Positions 60,483 to 64,000 of a stretch of 64,000 nt of DNA are shown one piece after another. This DNA comes from Acidimicrobiaceae bacterium (GTDB lineage: Bacteria > Actinomycetota > Acidimicrobiia > Acidimicrobiales > Ilumatobacteraceae). The notes beneath the pieces were generated by a model, which had not been told where the DNA came from, made no database searches, and worked only from the letters and a program-made list of their open reading frames with translations. The stretch is from assembly GCA_947467375.1 (NCBI GenBank), contig CANIHL010000003.1:1-64000 (forward strand), in the 5' to 3' direction. The translations under genes and the position numbers were made by a program. The first letter of the stretch is position 1. Every line of letters begins with the position of its first letter.

Positions 60483-61670
60483 TTAGTGAGTTCGCAGCCA
60501 CGCGATTGGTTGATGTGCGGTGACGCGTTCGCCGTCTACTGCGATGAAGTTTTGCAACATTCCCGCAAATGGAGAACGCACCTCTGACTCGCCGACGTGA
60601 CCGATAATTTGCCCAACTTCAATATGTGTTTTGTTCGCAATGGATTGGTCTTTCTGAAAAAGACCAGCAACTGGTGAAACCACCATGCGCTCTACGGCGA
60701 AGAGATGTTCGCCTTCATGAACAGATCCGGGTGGAAGAGTTGCAGTTGGTTGAAGGGCATCGATCCATTCGATCAATTTGTCAAGGTCGTCTGGAGTCGC
60801 AACGCTGATCGATTTCGATCCTTCAATCGTTCGCTTCGCCATACCGGTGAGCACGCCACCAGGTCCAAGTTCGATGAATCCAACTACGCCTGCCTCGGCC
60901 ATGGTGAGCAGACAATGCTTCCAGCGCACTGGGGATGAAAGTTGAGCGGACAACAGAGTTGACCACTCTTCACCATTGTCATGAGCGCGCGCGTCAACGT
61001 TGCTCACAACTGGAACATCGATGTTGCGTGGCTTAGCCAATGCAATTGCTTCTCGCAGACGTTCACGGGCACTTGTCATGTACGGCGTGTGGAATGCACC
61101 AGAAACCGGAAGCGCCATCACACGTTTTGCTCCGAGTGTTTTCGCCTGCTCGCTTGCCTTTGCCACGCCTTCAACAGATCCGGCAATAACTATCTGACCA
61201 GGAGCATTGAAGTTGGCAACCCACACATCGCTGTCTGCAAGACGGCATGCAGTTTCAACTTCGTCATCGTCAAGTCCGAGAACAGCAGCCATCGTTCCAG
61301 GCGACTCAATTCCCGCATCATGCATTGCGTCTGCTCGGGCTACGACTAAGCGGATGCCTTCGTCGAAGCCAAGTGCTCCCGTTGCCGCAAGCGCCGTGTA
61401 CTCGCCAAGACTGTGTCCTGCGCAGAAACTTGGTTCGATGCCGAGTCGCTCTACGGCATCGAGCACCATGAGCGAAGAAACAAACGTGGTGAGCTGTGCG
61501 TTACGCGTGTCCTTCAATTCCTCAGCGTCAGCCTCCAGCAGGAGGCGACCCACGTCACGGCCAGAAATATCGGATGCCTCAGTAACGAGCTCCCAACTGT
61601 CATGGCCAACCCAGGGTTGGCCCATACCAGGGCGCTGTGAACCCTGACCTGGAAAGGTGAACGCAAGCAT
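60483..61670 (-). CDS. fabD: Malonyl-CoA:ACP transacylase (FabD) with C-terminal barrel-sandwich domain
   Basis: 395 aa from the ATG at 61670 (MLAFTFPGQGSQ). FabD core, about residues 1-305: nucleophile GHSLGEYTAL, His in PVSGAFHTPYM, and the C-terminal LGPGGVLTGM. A linker leads to about 70 extra residues (ERMVVSPVAGLF, then IEVGQIIGHVGESEVRSPFAGML, then VDGERVTAHQPIAWL) that match the barrel-sandwich fold of biotinyl/lipoyl carriers but lack the modified Lys. Typical FabD is about 310 aa, so this is a fusion. It heads the fab operon. Confidence 0.93.
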   Translation of the reverse strand: MLAFTFPGQGSQRPGMGQPWVGHDSWELVTEASDISGRDVGRLLLEADAEELKDTRNAQLTTFVSSLMVLDAVERLGIEPSFCAGHSLGEYTALAATGALGFDEGIRLVVARADAMHDAGIESPGTMAAVLGLDDDEVETACRLADSDVWVANFNAPGQIVIAGSVEGVAKASEQAKTLGAKRVMALPVSGAFHTPYMTSARERLREAIALAKPRNIDVPVVSNVDARAHDNGEEWSTLLSAQLSSPVRWKHCLLTMAEAGVVGFIELGPGGVLTGMAKRTIEGSKSISVATPDDLDKLIEWIDALQPTATLPPGSVHEGEHLFAVERMVVSPVAGLFQKDQSIANKTHIEVGQIIGHVGESEVRSPFAGMLQNFIAVDGERVTAHQPIAWLRTH

Positions 61671-61728
61671 GTCGGGGACAAGCGTAGAACTTCCAAGGGG
61701 TCGGTACGCTGTTTCCCACTTCACTCAA

Positions 61729-61814
61729 GCCCGAGTGGCGGAATGGCAGACGCGACGGACTCAAAATCCGTTATTCGAAAGGGTGTGTGGGTTCAACTCC
61801 CACCTCGGGCACCA
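61729..61814 (+). tRNA. tRNA-Leu (anticodon CAA)
   Basis: Acceptor strands GCCCGAG and CTCGGGC pair; the anticodon stem ACGGA/TCCGT encloses loop CTCAAAA, giving anticodon CAA. A variable arm of class II length and T-loop GGTTCAACTCC follow, and CCA is encoded at the end. It is divergent from fabD and followed two bases later by an ORF. Confidence 0.97.
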
Positions 61815-61816
61815 AC

Positions 61817-62143
61817 ATGGACACTCCTACACTCGCTGATGTGAACATTCGCGGAGTTGCCCAAAGACTCATCGAAAAGCGGCTTCGCCGAAATTCTGAG
61901 AACTTGAAGCAACTACAGATTGAACTGACGTTGCTCGACGAGCAACTCGCTGCCTTGAGCGATGATGCAAGCGAAAAGGAAATGCGCAGCTTGGTGTCGG
62001 AAACGCCTCTTGCTCTGCACGAATTTCGAGATGCGCAAAAACATGTAGATGCCTTGCAAGAGCAACGACATCATCTGGTGCAAGCAATAGCTATACAGAA
62101 GCAAAGTCAAGATGACCTGTTGGACAAATTGGGAGACAGGTAA
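61817..62143 (+). CDS. Coiled-coil protein of unknown function
   Basis: 108 aa. Its ATG is two bases after the tRNA CCA. Most of the sequence is heptad-like helix (RLRRNSENLKQLQIELTLLDEQLAAL, and LHEFRDAQKHVDALQEQRHHLVQAIAIQKQ) with no Cys or membrane segment. It may form a dimer. Its stop overlaps pdtaR by one base, so the two are likely cotranslated. No family is recognised. Confidence 0.75.
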   Translation: MDTPTLADVNIRGVAQRLIEKRLRRNSENLKQLQIELTLLDEQLAALSDDASEKEMRSLVSETPLALHEFRDAQKHVDALQEQRHHLVQAIAIQKQSQDDLLDKLGDR

Positions 62144-62730
62144 TGACTAACCCAATTCGAATTGTCGTCGCTGAAGATGAAGCCATTATTCGTTTAGATC
62201 TTGTAGAGACGTTGCAAGAAGAGGGCTACCTGGTTGTCGCAGACACGGGACGTGGAGACACAGCAATTGAGTTAGTTCGTGAACACAAACCTGATGTCGC
62301 AATTTTTGATATCAAAATGCCAGGACTTGATGGTCTTGCTGCAGCTCGCGTGGTTTCTGATGAAAAGATTTGTCCTGTAGTGATGCTGACAGCATTTAGC
62401 CAGCGCGAAGTTATTGAGCAAGCACGCGATGCTGGGGCATTGGCCTATCTGGTCAAGCCGTTCCAGAAAACTGATTTGGTTCCTGCCATCGAACTAGCAA
62501 TCGGACGGTTTACCGAAATGAAGTTGCTCAGCGGTGAACGCGATGCGCTCGATGAGCAACTGCAACTTCGCAAAGTGCTGGACCGCGCAAAGGGAGTGCT
62601 CATCGATTCGTTCTCCATGACTGAGCAGGCAGCCTTTGATTTCATTCAAAAAGGAGCCATGTCAACGCGCTCCAGAATGAAAGATGTCGCTCAACGAGTG
62701 ATTGACGGCGATCTCACACCCAATTCGTGA
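62143..62730 (+). CDS. pdtaR: ANTAR-domain response regulator (PdtaR-like)
   Basis: 195 aa. Receiver domain: AEDEAIIRLDLVETLQEEGY, phospho-Asp in VAIFDIKMPGLDGL, MLTAFSQ and the Lys in AYLVKPFQ. A helical linker leads to an ANTAR RNA-binding domain (LDRAKGVLIDSFSMTEQAAFDFIQKGAMSTRSRMKDVAQRVI). ANTAR proteins antiterminate transcription by binding paired hairpins. polA follows 13 bases on, as beside Rv1626 in mycobacteria. The cognate kinase is not in the window. Confidence 0.94.
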   Translation: MTNPIRIVVAEDEAIIRLDLVETLQEEGYLVVADTGRGDTAIELVREHKPDVAIFDIKMPGLDGLAAARVVSDEKICPVVMLTAFSQREVIEQARDAGALAYLVKPFQKTDLVPAIELAIGRFTEMKLLSGERDALDEQLQLRKVLDRAKGVLIDSFSMTEQAAFDFIQKGAMSTRSRMKDVAQRVIDGDLTPNS

Positions 62731-62743
62731 TATTCATAACGCT

Positions 62744-64000
62744 ATGAAATTGATGGCGCTCGATGGCAACTCGTTGGCATATCGCGCGTTCTTCGCCTTG
62801 CCAACGGACATGGCTACGGCAAGTGGCCAAGTAACGAATTCGGTGTACGGCTTCTGCACCATGTTGAACACCTTGGTGAAGGACCATAAACCAGACGGCG
62901 TCATCGTGGTGTTCGATAGGCGAGAGAAGACGTTCAGGCATGAGGCTGTGCCGGAATATAAGGCGCAACGTGAGCAGCAGCCAGACATTTTGTATCAGCA
63001 GCTCGACATCATCAAAGAACTACTGGTGTCGTTCGGAATTCCTGTCATCGACGCAGCTGGCTTTGAAGGCGACGATCTGATTGCAACCATCGCTACCAAG
63101 GCGGAAGAGCAAGGCGCGGAGTTGATTGTGGTTACGGGAGATCGAGACAGTTATCAACTGGTGAAAGACCCACTCATTCGTGTTCTGTATAACAAGCGAG
63201 GTGTCAGCGACTATGCGTTGTATGACGAGGCGGGAATTTTTGAACGCACAGGCGTGACCCCAAGTCAGTATCCCGACTATGCAGCATTACGTGGCGATCC
63301 AAGTGACAACTTGGAAGGTGTGCCCGGAGTTGGAGAGAAGACTGCGGCAAAGCTCATCAATCAATACGGATCACTCGATTCAATATTCGATGCTGCAGAT
63401 GCGCAAACGCCGAAGTTGAAGGAATCGCTACATGCAAGTCGTGAGCGAGTAACGCGAAATGCGAAAATCATGATTCTGAGGCGCGATGCACCTCTCGGAA
63501 TCAATGTGTTGGAGTCTGCGCCAAAACCAAACGTTGCAGCGTTGCAGAAATGGTTTGAGACGTTGGAATTCAAATCGATGCTTACCCGAACCAAGGACGC
63601 ATTCTCGCGATTCATTTCGGAAGGGCCTGAGCAAGCAATTGATCAGCTGGTTGAACAAACCTCTGCTGCTATCGAAGTTGCGACAACGTTTGCGAAGAAC
63701 TCGGCTGAAGCGATTTCTGCGCTGGATACTGCCGATGGCGACTACGGCATTGTTCTTGCTGCTGGTTGGCTGAATGAAGACCAGCGTGCACTTGATGGCA
63801 TTGCCGTAGTGGTTGACCAAATTCAAAATGAAGTTATGTGGATTCCAGCGCTCATTGCCGAGGATAAAGCCGTGCTGACCCGATTCTCCAAGACTGCTTG
63901 TATTTCGGGTCACCATGTAAAGCCAATGTTGCGTTGGTTTCTGGATCGCAATGTCGACATTCCAAAGATTGGCTTTGACACAGCGATTGCCGCCTACTTG
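62744..64000 (+). CDS. polA: DNA polymerase I, N-terminal part
   Basis: The frame is open from ATG 62744 to the window end (419 codons). MKLMALDGNSLAYRAFFAL, VVFDRREKTFRHE, YKAQREQQPD, GDDLIATIAT, VTGDRDSYQLV and DPSDNLEGVPGVGEKTAAKLI are the 5'-nuclease domain; the start of the 3'-5' exonuclease-like domain follows. The polymerase domain is beyond the right edge, so the gene is truncated here. Confidence 0.96.
   Translation, partial: MKLMALDGNSLAYRAFFALPTDMATASGQVTNSVYGFCTMLNTLVKDHKPDGVIVVFDRREKTFRHEAVPEYKAQREQQPDILYQQLDIIKELLVSFGIPVIDAAGFEGDDLIATIATKAEEQGAELIVVTGDRDSYQLVKDPLIRVLYNKRGVSDYALYDEAGIFERTGVTPSQYPDYAALRGDPSDNLEGVPGVGEKTAAKLINQYGSLDSIFDAADAQTPKLKESLHASRERVTRNAKIMILRRDAPLGINVLESAPKPNVAALQKWFETLEFKSMLTRTKDAFSRFISEGPEQAIDQLVEQTSAAIEVATTFAKNSAEAISALDTADGDYGIVLAAGWLNEDQRALDGIAVVVDQIQNEVMWIPALIAEDKAVLTRFSKTACISGHHVKPMLRWFLDRNVDIPKIGFDTAIAAYL

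Overview
The window looks like a chromosomal stretch from an actinobacterium with moderate G+C, most plausibly of the Acidimicrobiia or a related freshwater/marine lineage. The reasons are a PdtaR-type ANTAR regulator next to polA as in mycobacteria, an MtrB-like kinase with a GerMN (LpqB-like) lipoprotein, two F420/LLM-type oxidoreductases, a menaquinone cluster, many Thr-rich linkers in secreted proteins, and frequent GTG/TTG starts. Taxonomy is inferred from gene content only; no 16S gene is present.

Positions 1-14300 are accessory. After the tail of a PhzF-like gene come isolated genes separated by a decayed intergenic repeat (copies near 179, 1239, 3832 and 4622): an Ig-like secreted protein, a cytochrome P450, a membrane protein and a CAP-domain protein. 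An envelope/secreted block follows: two lipoproteins that share four copies of a GGWGxWT domain (the larger also carries a papain/C39-like Cys-His-Asn region), a TetR regulator, an operon of secreted unknowns including an Excalibur protein, an M6-like metallopeptidase, and an internally duplicated unknown.

Positions 14300-28600 hold a heterodimeric ABC exporter with an LLM oxidoreductase, a DinB/DUF664 protein, a TrhO-type rhodanese, SDR, acyl-CoA ligase, PhyH and DUF1295 lipid-type genes, and a GGDEF-EAL protein. Positions 28600-40500 hold phoH-ybeY-corC and a menaquinone cluster (menE, menA, menH, menD, menF, menG; menB and menC are not in the window). Positions 40500-51400 carry an acyl-CoA dehydrogenase/LLM/MaoC group, era, an MtrAB-LpqB-like signalling set, a DinG/XPD-like helicase, uppS and recO. 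Positions 51400-62700 carry glyS, trpCFBA, bcp, a FabZ-like gene and a complete fabD-fabH-fabG-acpP-fabF operon, then tRNA-Leu, pdtaR and the 5' part of polA.

The most notable observation is a pair of divergent cis-prenyltransferase genes at 49331-50642. One encodes a catalytic UppS that lacks the C-terminal RxG motif and the metal-site Glu. The other, starting 16 bp away, encodes a pseudo-enzyme without the DGNGRW active site that keeps both the Glu and the terminal RRFGG. This is the division of labour known from the eukaryotic DHDDS-NgBR (Nus1) heteromer. Other notable points are a FabD fused to a lysine-less barrel-sandwich domain, two genes whose only sensible start is an ATA codon, and the four-copy surface domain.
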